Source of the DNA: Nocardiopsis kunsanensis DSM 44524
GTDB taxonomy: Bacteria; Actinomycetota; Actinomycetes; Streptosporangiales; Streptosporangiaceae
NCBI RefSeq assembly: GCF_000340965.1
Contig: NZ_ANAY01000002.1
Span: 1-64,000 of the forward strand
Reading direction: 5' to 3'
Length of the DNA: 64,000 nucleotides
The position numbers and the translations under genes were made by a program. Below are positions 56,128 through 64,000 of the stretch, piece after piece. The stretch's first letter is position 1, and the number at the start of each line of letters is the position of its first letter. Below the pieces are notes generated by a model. It had not been told where the DNA came from. It made no database searches and saw only the letters and a list, made by a program, of their open reading frames with translations.

Positions 56128-57803
56128 TCCTCGCACAGGAAGCTGTCAGCGAGAGCAGCCGCCTCGTCACCATCGTGCTGTTCGTCCTCATGGTCGCCGC
56201 GACTCTGGGCATCACCGTCTGGGCGAGCCGCAACACCCACTCCGCCACCGACTTCCACTCCGGCGGGCGCGGTTTCTCCCCCCTGCAGAACGGCCTGGCG
56301 ATCGGCAGTGACTACATGTCGGCCGCCTCCTTCCTCGGTATCGCCGGGACCATCGCCCTGTTCGGCTACGACGGGTTCCTCTACTCCATCGGTTTCCTCG
56401 TGGCCTGGCTGGTCGCGCTCATGCTCGTCGCCGAGCTCCTGCGCAACTCCGGCCGCTACACGATGGGCGACGTCCTCTCCTACCGGATGAACCAACGCAC
56501 CGTCCGAACCGCTGCGTCGGTCTCCACCATCGTGGTCTCGATCTTCTACCTGCTGGCCCAGATGGTGGGTGCGGGAGCGCTCATCGCGCTGCTCCTGGGC
56601 ATCCAACCCGGGGAGACCTTCCTGGGCATGGACGCCCCGACCGCCAAGATCGCCGGCATCATCGTCGTCGGCCTGCTCATGACGATCTACGTCGCGTTCG
56701 GCGGCATGAAGGGCACGACCTGGGTCCAGATCATCAAGGCCGGCATCCTCCTCGGCGGCGCCGCGCTGCTCACCGTTCTGACCCTGTCCCTCTACGGGTT
56801 CGATTTCGGCTCCCTCATGGAGGACGCCGCCGTGATGAGCGGGGAGGGCAGGGCCTTCCTCGAACCCGGTCTGACCTACGGCGTCGAGGTCGCCGGCGAC
56901 CCCCTCCAGACGTTGTGGAACAAGCTGGACCTCATCAGTCTCGGGATGGCGCTGGTGCTGGGCACGGCCGGCCTGCCGCACATCCTCATCCGCTTCTACA
57001 CGGTCCCGGACTCCCAGAGCGCGCGTAAGTCCGTCAACTGGGGCATCGGCCTGATCGGTGTCTTCTACCTGCTCACCCTGATCCTGGGCTTCGGTGCAGC
57101 CGCGCTGGTGGGCCACGAAGCGATCCGCAACCAGGACGCCGCGGGCAACACCGCGGCACCGCAACTGGCACAGACGGTGGGCGAGAACATCGGCGGAGAG
57201 ATGGCGGGCGCGGTCCTGCTGGCCTTCATCGCCTCGGCCGCCTTCGCAGCGATCCTGTCCACGGTCGCGGGCCTGGTCATCGCCTCCTCCTCCTCGCTGG
57301 CACACGACTTCTACAACTCGGTCCTGCGCCGGGGGAAGGCCACCGGCGCCGAGGAGGTCCGGGTCGCCAAGTTCGCCGCTCTGGGGGTCGGCATCACCGC
57401 GATCGTGCTCGCGGTCTTCGCCCAGAACCTCAACGTGGCCTTCCTGGTCTCGCTCGCGTTCGCCATGGCAGCGTCCGCGAACCTGCCGACCCTGCTGCTC
57501 AGCCTCTTCTGGAAGAGGTTCAACACGGCCGGCGCGCTCGCGGGTATCTACGGCGGTCTGGTCAGCGCCGTGGGTCTGGTGTTCTTCTCCCCGGTGGTGT
57601 CGGGTTCGGAGACGGCCCTGTTCCCGAACGCGGACTTCTCGTGGTTCCCGCTGCCGAACCCGGCCCTGGTGTCGGTCCCGCTGGGTCTGCTCTGCGCCGT
57701 CGTCGGTACCTACGCGTCCAAGGAACGCGACTTCGAGAAGTTCGCGATGCTCCAGGTCCGCGCCCTCACCGGCGCGGGCGCGGAAACGGCGGCCAAGCAC
57801 TAA
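56124..57803 (+). CDS. actP: Sodium:solute symporter, acetate permease ActP-like
   Basis: A 559-residue SSS-family transporter with about 13 membrane helices. HSGGRGFSPLQNGLAIGSDYMSAASFLGIAGTIALFGYDG is the ActP-type signature, with GRYTMGDVLSYRM and LPHILIRFYTVPD later. Known relatives take up acetate, glycolate or pyruvate with sodium or protons. It is translationally coupled to the DUF485 gene and followed by a strong hairpin. A two-component system lies just downstream and may control it, as LytS/LytTR-type pairs often govern carboxylate uptake; this is inference. Confidence 0.92.
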   Translation: MILAQEAVSESSRLVTIVLFVLMVAATLGITVWASRNTHSATDFHSGGRGFSPLQNGLAIGSDYMSAASFLGIAGTIALFGYDGFLYSIGFLVAWLVALMLVAELLRNSGRYTMGDVLSYRMNQRTVRTAASVSTIVVSIFYLLAQMVGAGALIALLLGIQPGETFLGMDAPTAKIAGIIVVGLLMTIYVAFGGMKGTTWVQIIKAGILLGGAALLTVLTLSLYGFDFGSLMEDAAVMSGEGRAFLEPGLTYGVEVAGDPLQTLWNKLDLISLGMALVLGTAGLPHILIRFYTVPDSQSARKSVNWGIGLIGVFYLLTLILGFGAAALVGHEAIRNQDAAGNTAAPQLAQTVGENIGGEMAGAVLLAFIASAAFAAILSTVAGLVIASSSSLAHDFYNSVLRRGKATGAEEVRVAKFAALGVGITAIVLAVFAQNLNVAFLVSLAFAMAASANLPTLLLSLFWKRFNTAGALAGIYGGLVSAVGLVFFSPVVSGSETALFPNADFSWFPLPNPALVSVPLGLLCAVVGTYASKERDFEKFAMLQVRALTGAGAETAAKH

Positions 57804-57872
57804 GACCCGCACCGGTGTGTGCCCGGCGCCGGTGGTCTCCGTCCGGCCACCGCCCATGGGCCGCACCACGAC

Positions 57873-57910
57873 CGGGCCCGCCCTCCCTGCCGCTGGGGAA
57901 GGCGGGCCCG
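57873..57910 (+). terminator. Terminator hairpin after actP-like gene
   Basis: Perfect 10-bp inverted repeat CGGGCCCGCC (57873-57882) and GGCGGGCCCG (57901-57910); the loop can pair further through CCC and GGG. No T-run. It lies 70 nt after the symporter stop and before the kinase gene, so it probably separates the two transcripts. Confidence 0.6.
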
Positions 57911-58015
57911 GCCCGTGTCCGCCGTCGGGAAGAGAGCGGCACGGTGCCCGGAAGACCGTTTCCGGTCCGAACCGAAAGGTGATTCACGCGTGATCAGCGA
58001 CACACGCAGCTGGGA

Positions 58016-58021
58016 TAGTGT
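58016..58021 (+). promoter_or_regulatory. Candidate -10 box for leaderless kinase mRNA
   Basis: TAGTGT fits TAnnnT and ends 6 nt before the GTG at 58028. No Shine-Dalgarno is visible, so the transcript may begin at the start codon itself, which is common in actinobacteria. No good -35 was found. Confidence 0.4.
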
Positions 58022-58027
58022 CGTTTC

Positions 58028-59122
58028 GTGTCGAATCGGTGGCTGTCGTGGATCCTCCCCACCCGGCGCCCGGGCTCTTCCGACCAGCGGGCGAGCGCCG
58101 AGTTGATGCGCCAGGTGCACGCGCTCGGGCTCGACCTCCGTGACGGTCTGCACGGTCGAGGTGTACGGACCGCGGCCAAACGCCTGCGCCGGATGCTCGG
58201 TGTGGACGGGATCGTGCTCGCCGACCTCGACGGTTACGTTGCTTCCTACGGGCGCAAACTCGGCACCGAGGAGATCGGGACCGTGCTCTCCCAGGTCTTC
58301 GAGTACGGCTCCTGCTCCCGCACCCGGCTCCAGGACGGCGCCGAGGCCTACGCCTGCCCCCTGACCGTGGACGACGAACTGTCCGGCGCGCTGATCGCCA
58401 TCGGCGACCCCGCCGAGGCCGACGTGGAGGCCGCGGCGTCACTGGTCTCGGACTGCCTCGACCACGCCACCCTGCGCCGGGCGCGCGCCCGGATCGCCTC
58501 CGCCGATCTGCGGACCCTGCGCGCGCAGATCTCCCCCCACTTCGTGCACAACGCGCTCGCGGTCATCTCCGCGATGGTGCGTACCGACCCCGACCGGGCA
58601 CGGCACCTGCTGTCGGACTTCGCCGACTACCTGCGTTACGGGTTCTCCGAGAAGGGCGACTACGCCACGGTCGCCGACGAACTGGAGGCCGTGCAGACCT
58701 ACCTGGAGCTGCAGCGCGCCCGTTTCCACGACCGCCTCGACATCACCGTGCAGATGGCCCCGGAGGTGCTGCCGGTCGCGGTCCCGTTCCTGGTCGTGCA
58801 GCCCTTGGTGGAGAACGCGGTCCGGCACGGGCTCGAACGCAAGGAGGGGCGGGGCCACATCGGGGTCTCCGGGTACGGCGAGGGCCCCCTGTGCGTCATC
58901 GAGGTCGAGGACGACGGGATCGGTATGCACCCCGACCTGGCGCGGTCGCTACTGGCCGGGACCGGTCCCGAGGCCCGGGGCGTGGGGCTCGCCAACGTGG
59001 ACCAGCGTCTCCGTGCCGTGTACGGGCCCGAGTACGGTCTGGTGATCGAGACGGGCCTCGGTGAGGGCACCAAGGTGACCGTACGGATTCCCAGATTCAT
59101 GAGGGGGGTGGTGGCCCAGTGA
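58028..59122 (+). CDS. LytS/YehU-type sensor histidine kinase, soluble
   Basis: A 364-residue kinase. The N-terminal 150 residues form a GAF-like domain without any membrane helix. The His-kinase box is QISPHFVHNALAVISAM with phospho-acceptor H171, as in LytS-type kinases. The HATPase domain has LVENAVRHG, EVEDDGIGM and GVGLANVDQRL. It starts with GTG and overlaps the LytTR regulator as GTGA. As it lacks the usual transmembrane sensor, it must sense an internal signal or rely on the nearby symporters or the small membrane protein. It probably regulates the transport genes next to it. Confidence 0.9.
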   Translation: MSNRWLSWILPTRRPGSSDQRASAELMRQVHALGLDLRDGLHGRGVRTAAKRLRRMLGVDGIVLADLDGYVASYGRKLGTEEIGTVLSQVFEYGSCSRTRLQDGAEAYACPLTVDDELSGALIAIGDPAEADVEAAASLVSDCLDHATLRRARARIASADLRTLRAQISPHFVHNALAVISAMVRTDPDRARHLLSDFADYLRYGFSEKGDYATVADELEAVQTYLELQRARFHDRLDITVQMAPEVLPVAVPFLVVQPLVENAVRHGLERKEGRGHIGVSGYGEGPLCVIEVEDDGIGMHPDLARSLLAGTGPEARGVGLANVDQRLRAVYGPEYGLVIETGLGEGTKVTVRIPRFMRGVVAQ

Positions 59123-59916
59123 GCGGTGAGCTCCGAGTACTGGTCGTGGAGGACGAGTCGTCGACCCGCGAGGAGATGGCGGCGCTGCTGTCGGACATGC
59201 CCGAGGTCGCCGAGGTGCACTCGGCCGGCAACGGGGCCGAGGCGGTGCGGCTGCTCGGCACGACCACCATCGATGCGGCCTTCCTCGACATCCTCATGCC
59301 CGGGCTGGACGGCATGGACGTGGCCCGGGTGCTGAGTGTGCTGTCGGAGCCGCCCTCGATCGTGTTCGTGACCGCCTCCGAGGCACACGCGGTGGAGGCC
59401 TTCGGGATCGGTGCCGTCGACTACCTGCTCAAGCCCATACGGCCCGAACGCCTGGCGGACTCGGTGGGGCGCATCGCGCAGCTGCGGCGCCCGGAGAACG
59501 GCGGCTCACCGGCCGAGGACCTGCACGTGGTGCAGATCGACACCGGGCGGCGCACCGTGTTCGTCAAACGCGACGAGGTGCAGTTCGTGGAGGCCCAGGG
59601 CGACTACGTGCGTCTGCACACCGCCGCGGGCGGACACCTGATCCGGCTGCCGCTGTCCTATCTGGAGGAGGTGTGGGCCTCGGCCGGTTTCGTGCGTGCG
59701 CACCGTGGTTTCCTCGTCGCCATCCCCTGGGTGCGGGACCTGCGCGTGACCTCATCGTCCGGGCTGGTCGCGGGCACCCCGGCCGGTGACGTCCCGGTGA
59801 GCCGCCGCCACGGCCGCCATCTGCGCCAACAACTCCTCGAGGCGGCCAAACGCGACCAGCTGGGGCGTGCGGCCCGGCCCAGGGACGGAGAGCACGATCC
59901 GCAGCAGGCCTCATGA
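59119..59916 (+). CDS. LytTR family response regulator
   Basis: A 265-residue regulator. The receiver domain has EDE (11-13), phospho-acceptor D57 in AAFLDILMPG, and K in LLKPI. A LytTR DNA-binding domain follows from about residue 135 (IDTGRRTVFVKRDEVQFVEAQGDYVRLHT, then FVRAHRGFLVAIPWV). The GTG start overlaps the kinase stop and the stop overlaps the next gene, so kinase, regulator and transporter are made together. Likely target promoters are those of the two symporter units. Confidence 0.92.
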   Translation: MSGELRVLVVEDESSTREEMAALLSDMPEVAEVHSAGNGAEAVRLLGTTTIDAAFLDILMPGLDGMDVARVLSVLSEPPSIVFVTASEAHAVEAFGIGAVDYLLKPIRPERLADSVGRIAQLRRPENGGSPAEDLHVVQIDTGRRTVFVKRDEVQFVEAQGDYVRLHTAAGGHLIRLPLSYLEEVWASAGFVRAHRGFLVAIPWVRDLRVTSSSGLVAGTPAGDVPVSRRHGRHLRQQLLEAAKRDQLGRAARPRDGEHDPQQAS

Positions 59917-60341
59917 GCCCGCGCCGCGAGAAACTCACCAGTCCCCAGACCCGGGTCGCCCTGGCGCGCGGCAACCGGCCGGCCCAGCACCTGTTGCCGA
60001 TCCCCGGCCCCGTCGACACCGAGGCGGCACGGCGCCTGTTCCGAGCGCAGCGCCGACGGGCGGTGCGCACGATCGTGCTGCTGTTGCTGCTGCTGTTCGG
60101 GGTGAGTGGTGCCTTCGTCGCCTTCCCGCAGCTGGGTGACGTGCGGGTGGCGCAGGTCCCGCTGTCGTGGCTGCTGCTGACTGCTGCGCTCTACCCGCTG
60201 CTGTTCGGGCTCGCGCTCTGGCACATGCGCTCGTCCGAACGGGTGGAGGACCGTGCCGATCAGGGCCGGGGCACCGGCCCCGCGAAGGCGCGTACCGGGA
60301 CGTCCGGGGGCCCGGCCCCGGATCAGGGCGTGGGGCCATGA
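59913..60341 (+). CDS. Small two-helix membrane protein, symporter partner
   Basis: A 142-residue protein not assigned to a named family with certainty. An Arg-rich N-terminus (FRAQRRRAVR) precedes two transmembrane helices, about 52-73 and 88-108, then a polar Gly/Pro tail. Size, topology and position just before an SSS symporter mirror the DUF485-ActP pair upstream, so it is probably the equivalent accessory subunit. It overlaps both neighbours as ATGA. Confidence 0.8.
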   Translation: MSPRREKLTSPQTRVALARGNRPAQHLLPIPGPVDTEAARRLFRAQRRRAVRTIVLLLLLLFGVSGAFVAFPQLGDVRVAQVPLSWLLLTAALYPLLFGLALWHMRSSERVEDRADQGRGTGPAKARTGTSGGPAPDQGVGP

Positions 60342-61990
60342 CCTCGGTCGTGGCCATCGGGCTGCTCCTGGTCATCAGCCTCGTCATCGGGATCTACGGT
60401 GTGCGCGCGGCGCGTTCCGCCTCGGACTTCCTGGTGGCCTCCCGCCGGGTCTCCCCCAACTGGAACGCCCTGGCCATCGCGGGTGAGTACCTGTCTGCCG
60501 CATCGGTGCTGGGGCTGGCCGGGCTGCTGCTCAAGAACGGCCTGGGCACCATCTGGTACGCGGTCGGGTTCACCGCTGGGTACGTGGCCGTCGTCGCGCT
60601 CGTGGCCGGTCCGATGCGGCGTTCGGGCGCCTACACCGTCCCGGACTTCGCCGAGTACCGGCTGGGCGCACCCCGCCTGCGCAAGCTGTGCGGCTGTGTG
60701 GTGCTGCTGATCATGCTGCTGTACCTGGTGCCCCAGTTCAAGGGTGCCGGTGTGGTGCTGAGCCTGGTCAGCGGGACCCCGTACTGGGTGGGTGTGGTGC
60801 TGGCCGGGCTCGTGGTCAGCGGATCCATCGCGGCCGGCGGGATGCGTTCGGCCACCTACGTTCAGGCCTTCCACTACGTGGTGAAGCTGGTGTTCCTGGC
60901 GGTACCGGCGATCTACCTCGTCGCACACGCGGGCGCCGACACCCGGGCCGAGGTCCTGCACCCGGAATGGGGCACACACTTCCCGGACACGATCCCGGTG
61001 GAGTTCGCCGTCGACACCCGCTTCGCCCTGGAGGAACCCGTCACGGTCACGGACCCCGCCGGGGAGGAGATCGTCCTGCGCGAGGGTTCGCACTCCGTTA
61101 CCGAGGGCACCGAGTACGTGTTCCCCGAGGGAGCGCCCGTGCCCCGACCCGAGGCACTGCCCGAACTGGGCGGGGAGCGGTGGAGCACCCCCCTGCTGAA
61201 CCAGGGCGGGTACCCGTTGTTCGAGACGTGGTCCACACTGCTGGCCCTGACACTCGGGTGTATGGGGCTGCCGCACGTCATCATGCGGTTCCACACCAGC
61301 CCGACGGCGCGGGTGGCACGCCGGGTCGCGGTGGGGGTGATCGCGCTCCTGGGCATGTTCTACCTGTTCCCGACCGTCTACGGGCTGCTCGGCCGGGTAC
61401 TGACGCCCCAACTGGTGCTGCTGCAGGGCACCGACACCGTCGCGGTGGTACTGCCCGACCACGCGGTGTCGGGGTCGGTCGGGACCTTCCTGACTGCGCT
61501 GGTGGCGGCCGGTGCCTTCGGTGCGTTCCTGTCGACCTCGTCGGGGCTGCTGCTGGCCCTGGCCGGAGGGCTCTCGCACGACCTGTTCCAGAGCAATGTG
61601 CCCCGGCTGCGCCTGGGTGTTGCGGTGGGAGCGTGTGTGGCGGTGCTGCTCGCGTTGCCCGCGCAGATGACCGACATCAACGTGCTCGTGGTGTGGGCCT
61701 TCACCGTGGCGGCCTCGACGTTCTGCCCGCTTCTGGTGCTCGGTATCTGGTGGCGGCGTCTGACCCTGCCCGGGGCGGCCACCGGTCTGATCGTGGGTGC
61801 CGTGACCGCGACCGGCGCCGTCGGTTGGTCGGTGCTGCTACCTACTCCCGGTGGATGGGTCGACGTGCTGCTCGCCCAGCCGGCGGCGTGGACGGTCCCA
61901 CTGGCGTTCACGACGATGATGGCCATCTCCCGGTTCACCCGGCCGCCCGAGTGGGCCGAGCACGCCGTGCTGCGTCTGCATTCGCCGTGA
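60338..61990 (+). CDS. Sodium:solute symporter (SSS family), second copy
   Basis: A 550-residue transporter with about 13 membrane helices. RSASDFLVASRRVSPNWNALAIAGEYLSAASVLGLAG matches the SSS signature. MGLPHVIMRFHTSPTARVARR corresponds to the ActP segment LPHILIRFYT, so it is an ActP relative. A polar insertion at about residues 205-290 (extracytoplasmic, Glu/Pro-rich) is absent from the first copy. The ATG overlaps the stop of the small membrane protein. A monocarboxylate is the likely substrate; which one is unknown. Confidence 0.88.
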   Translation: MTSVVAIGLLLVISLVIGIYGVRAARSASDFLVASRRVSPNWNALAIAGEYLSAASVLGLAGLLLKNGLGTIWYAVGFTAGYVAVVALVAGPMRRSGAYTVPDFAEYRLGAPRLRKLCGCVVLLIMLLYLVPQFKGAGVVLSLVSGTPYWVGVVLAGLVVSGSIAAGGMRSATYVQAFHYVVKLVFLAVPAIYLVAHAGADTRAEVLHPEWGTHFPDTIPVEFAVDTRFALEEPVTVTDPAGEEIVLREGSHSVTEGTEYVFPEGAPVPRPEALPELGGERWSTPLLNQGGYPLFETWSTLLALTLGCMGLPHVIMRFHTSPTARVARRVAVGVIALLGMFYLFPTVYGLLGRVLTPQLVLLQGTDTVAVVLPDHAVSGSVGTFLTALVAAGAFGAFLSTSSGLLLALAGGLSHDLFQSNVPRLRLGVAVGACVAVLLALPAQMTDINVLVVWAFTVAASTFCPLLVLGIWWRRLTLPGAATGLIVGAVTATGAVGWSVLLPTPGGWVDVLLAQPAAWTVPLAFTTMMAISRFTRPPEWAEHAVLRLHSP

Positions 61991-62002
61991 GCCGGCCCCG
62001 GT

Positions 62003-62260
62003 TCAGTCGTAGACGTCCGAACGGTGCCCCACGTGGACGGCCCAGATGATCATCCGCCCCTGTTCCACCGTGTAGATCACCCGGTAGGCGAGTACACGCA
62101 AACGTCGCACCTCGGGGTTGCCCACCAGAGCCGTGGTACCGAACGCCCAGGGATCGTTCTCCAACTCGGGCAGCTTCCGGAACACCTTCACGGCCACGTT
62201 CCGGGGAAGTTTGCGGATCTCGGCCCTGGCTTCAGGACGGAAAACGGTGTCGTATCTCAT
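62003..62260 (-). CDS. RelE/ParE family toxin
   Basis: An 85-residue toxin. MRYDTVFRPEARAEIRKLPRNVAVKVFRKLPELENDP and LRVLAYRVIYTVEQGRMIIWAVHVGHRSDVYD are RelE marks, with RVIYTV and the C-terminal HRSDVYD carrying the basic and aromatic residues used for mRNA cleavage. The start ATG overlaps the antitoxin stop as ATGA. The frame is open further upstream but that is antitoxin sequence in another frame. Confidence 0.9.
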   Translation of the reverse strand: MRYDTVFRPEARAEIRKLPRNVAVKVFRKLPELENDPWAFGTTALVGNPEVRRLRVLAYRVIYTVEQGRMIIWAVHVGHRSDVYD

Positions 62261-62523
62261 CCGTCCTCCGTCAGGACCTCGGCCATGACGTCCTCCATCG
62301 GGACGCCGGGCGCCTTGCTCGACATCCGCTCCTCGACCAGAGCGAGGATTTCCTGTTCTTCGAGGCGCTTGCAATGGCGGAGCATCTCGATCGGCACGAC
62401 CGCCGCGACCTCTTTACCCCTCCGGGTGATGACGGTGGGCTCGTCCTCTCTGTCCGCACGATCCACCACATCGGCGAGGTGGTCCCTGACCTGGCGAATG
62501 GACTCCGACTGCATGTCACTCAT
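62257..62523 (-). CDS. Phd/YefM family antitoxin
   Basis: An 88-residue antitoxin: ESIRQVRDHLADVVDRADREDEPTVITRRGKEVAAVVPIEMLRH is the DNA-binding Phd/YefM fold, and the acidic C-terminal tail neutralises the toxin. The ATG at 62523 is chosen; ATG at 62514 is also possible, both with weak RBS. It lies upstream of and overlaps the RelE gene; such pairs autoregulate through the antitoxin. Confidence 0.88.
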   Translation of the reverse strand: MSDMQSESIRQVRDHLADVVDRADREDEPTVITRRGKEVAAVVPIEMLRHCKRLEEQEILALVEERMSSKAPGVPMEDVMAEVLTEDG

Positions 62524-62699
62524 GTACTGATGGGCACACGGCACCGGACGAACACACTTCCGATGTCGGGTAGCGGGCCGGGACGCCCGCTGGCCTGCGG
62601 GGAATGGCACTGCGGGGAAGAGGTGTGGTCCGACCGGTCCTCCATCGGTACGCCTCCCTCATCAGCGAGGCCCTCCGGACTGCCCTACCTTACCGGCCA

Positions 62700-63316
62700 C
62701 GGCGGTGCGTTCGCCATGTTCAGGAGGCAAGCACCACGCCCGACGCCCGAAGGGCCGCGGAAGAACCGCCCCGGCCCGAAGCCCTGCGCGCGATCGCCCG
62801 GGCCGAGCCCTCCTCCGGCACCATCGTGGGGTGGGCGCAACTGGCCGACGTCCTGGTCGCCGAGGCTTCGGAGTCCTCTCTGCATCCCTCAGAGCGTTGG
62901 CAACGCTCCCCGGAGGCTCCCGGGGCGGACGCCTCACTGCAGCCCCGCGCTGCGCGGCGCCCTGACCTCCGATGATCCCCGTACCGTGCGAACGTTGGAC
63001 GGTGTCCTCTCGGAGCTGACCGAGGAGCACTACGCCCACCGGTTCCGCCACGACGACAGACCACTGAGCGAGGCTGAAGGGGCGTTCCTGTTGTGCGGGT
63101 TCCTGGTCGCGCTCGCGCAACACCAGCGCGGGAACTCAGGAGGAGGCGCTGCGATGGTTCGAACGCAACCGCGCCGCCTGCGGGCCACCGGGCCTGTTCA
63201 CGGAGGAGTACGACGTCGAGCAGTGCCGACAGCGCGGCAATCTCCCCCAGGCGTGCGTGCATGCCCTGCTGCTGGAGTGTGCCGTGCGGTTGGCCGCGCG
63301 GCCGGAAGGGGACTGA
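62700..63316 (+). pseudogene. Remnant of glycoside hydrolase family 15 gene (C-terminal part, frameshifted)
   Basis: Typical GH15 C-terminal sequence is readable only by changing frame twice. Frame A gives VQEASTTPDARRAAEE through SLHPSERWQRSPEAPGADASLQ. A second frame continues ALRGALTSDDPRTVRTLDGVLSELTEEHYAHRFRHDD and EAEGAFLLCGFLVALAQHQ. A third gives EALRWFERNRAACGPPGLFTEEYD and RGNLPQACVHALLLEC, ending at the TGA at 63314-63316. The N-terminal catalytic part is absent. Limits of the remnant are approximate. It has plainly lost function. Confidence 0.75.
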
Positions 63317-63439
63317 GGCGTACTCGGGGAGAACCCGTGTCTTCCCGGTGACCGGTCGGGGCTCGGTGGGGCCGGCCACCGTAGTGGCGCCCGCCTCATC
63401 CACCGGTCCTGGTCGGCCAGGGGCTGGTCGATCAGCGCG

Positions 63440-63790
63440 GTCACCGCACGTGGCCGGGCTGTTGTTGGAGCAGACGTACCCGTTCATCGCCCGGGAATCG
63501 GTCAGATCCATCAACGGGTCCACCGAGACGAACCGGCCCAGGTCCGCGTCGTAAGCACGCTCGCCCAACTGGGTCAAACCGGTGGTCTCATCGACAGTGC
63601 CGTCCACGAACCCGCGTTCACCCGGCCACACACCCTCGGTGCCCCGGTCCTGGCCGAACACCGTCATCCACCGCTGATCCACCTCACCACCGTGGGCATC
63701 CACCGCGATCTGCCCGGTGTTGTGCTGGTCGGAAAAGGTCCAGGAGAGAGAACCGTCGTTCTCACGCACCGCCACCGCTTGCCCTGCGTA
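63440..63790 (-). pseudogene. Rhs/YD-repeat core fragment
   Basis: Residues like those at the end of an Rhs core: YAGQAVAVRENDG, WTFSDQHNTGQIAVDA, then TGLTQLGERAYDADLGRFVSVDPLMDLTD and NGY..NNSPATCGD. This is the conserved segment just before the variable toxin tip. It starts abruptly at about 63790 where G+C drops sharply, with no start codon of its own needed, and similarity stops after CGD near 63440 with no recognisable toxin tip. It is thus an isolated core piece, most likely part of an orphan Rhs module. The upstream part of the Rhs gene, if present, is outside the window. Confidence 0.8.
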
Positions 63791-64000
63791 ATTAAACTAA
63801 CCAAACTAAGAATACAAAAGGAAAATAGCCCAAAAAGAATATGTCAAAATAAAAAACGAAGCATAGAATATAGGGCCGATCATCCTAAACTTCCTTCTAT
63901 TTTTTGCACCCTCAAGAAAAGCCCTTGCGCACTCAAAAGACTCGATAAAAGCGATTGACATAAAGGGAATCATGACAAAGAAAATAGAGAATTCCACTAG
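63791..64000. other. Abrupt low-G+C tract at window end
   Basis: By direct count 72 of 210 bases are G or C (34%), against a very high G+C background up to base 63790. Such a step marks acquired DNA, here at the junction with the Rhs core fragment. It continues to the window edge. Confidence 0.9.
63806..63997 (-). CDS. Small membrane protein, candidate Rhs immunity protein (possibly partial)
   Basis: A 63-residue frame on the low-G+C tract. Two hydrophobic helices (MEFSIFFVMIPFMSIAFI and the stretch IFYASFFILTYSFWAIFLLY) flank a basic loop with KNRRKFR. The first ATG is 3 nt from the window edge, so the gene may start further upstream. It lies directly upstream of the Rhs core fragment on the same strand, where the immunity gene of a preceding Rhs toxin would be expected. 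The function is inferred from place and composition only. Confidence 0.5.
   Translation of the reverse strand: MEFSIFFVMIPFMSIAFIESFECARAFLEGAKNRRKFRMIGPIFYASFFILTYSFWAIFLLYS

Noticed and set aside
62257-63775. A 351-codon minus-strand frame (62720-63775) as one Rhs protein
   Set aside because: Only its first 112 or so residues match the Rhs core. The rest is antisense to the GH15 remnant and has no protein character.

Overview
The window looks like chromosome of a filamentous actinobacterium. It has very high G+C, many GTG and TTG starts, ATGA/GTGA gene overlaps, a type VII secretion (T7SS) locus, geosmin synthase and a SigB-type sigma factor. Gene content and protein style suggest the Nocardiopsaceae (Nocardiopsis or a relative); this is inferred from sequence style, not from a database search. 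No rRNA, tRNA, CRISPR array or intact insertion sequence was recognised.

Layout. (1) 11-23691 is a T7SS locus. On the minus strand lie eccD, eccB, two WXG100 genes, a small unknown gene, a Gly/Ser/Pro-rich 919-codon gene with a 105-bp tandem repeat, a YbaB/EbfC gene, a third WXG100-like gene and a 3482-residue giant protein. Divergent on the plus strand are eccC (three ATPase domains) and a mycosin that has lost its whole catalytic triad. No eccE or eccA was seen. (2) 23822-29911 holds three minus-strand metabolic enzymes: a mandelate racemase-type enolase-superfamily enzyme, a pyruvate-oxidase-like ThDP enzyme and a fused flavin/Fe-S oxidoreductase. (3) 30003-42024 is an 11-gene minus-strand glycan operon built round ADP-heptose synthesis: gmhA, bifunctional hldE, a GT2-GmhB fusion, five further glycosyltransferase genes, a UDP-glucuronate decarboxylase-like SDR, a classical SDR and a carbamoyltransferase. 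A GT9 gene is divergent (42223). (4) 43363-44259 is a SigB/SigF-type sigma factor, convergent with the next operon across a strong terminator hairpin.

(5) 44312-50639 is the most striking unit. One minus-strand operon carries two tandem Family 2B encapsulin (EshA-like, cyclic-nucleotide-domain) shell genes, a polyprenyl diphosphate synthase and geosmin synthase. It reads as an encapsulated geosmin pathway: one protein makes the isoprenoid substrate, another cyclises it, and a two-component protein shell may enclose one or both. A seven-residue string, LGTSAAR, is shared by the shell N-arm and the geosmin synthase C-terminus.

(6) 51133-55197 has two small unknown genes, a phospholipase D/cardiolipin synthase-like protein, a HAD phosphatase and fdhD. 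(7) 55732-61990 is a transport and signalling block: DUF485 protein plus ActP-like symporter, then a LytS-like kinase, a LytTR regulator, a small membrane protein and a second sodium:solute symporter, the last four overlapping by 4 nt each. (8) 62003-64000 is decayed or mobile: a YefM/RelE toxin-antitoxin pair, a frameshifted glycoside hydrolase 15 remnant, an Rhs core fragment, and a 34% G+C tail encoding a small membrane protein. Together the last two look like an orphan Rhs tip/immunity module.
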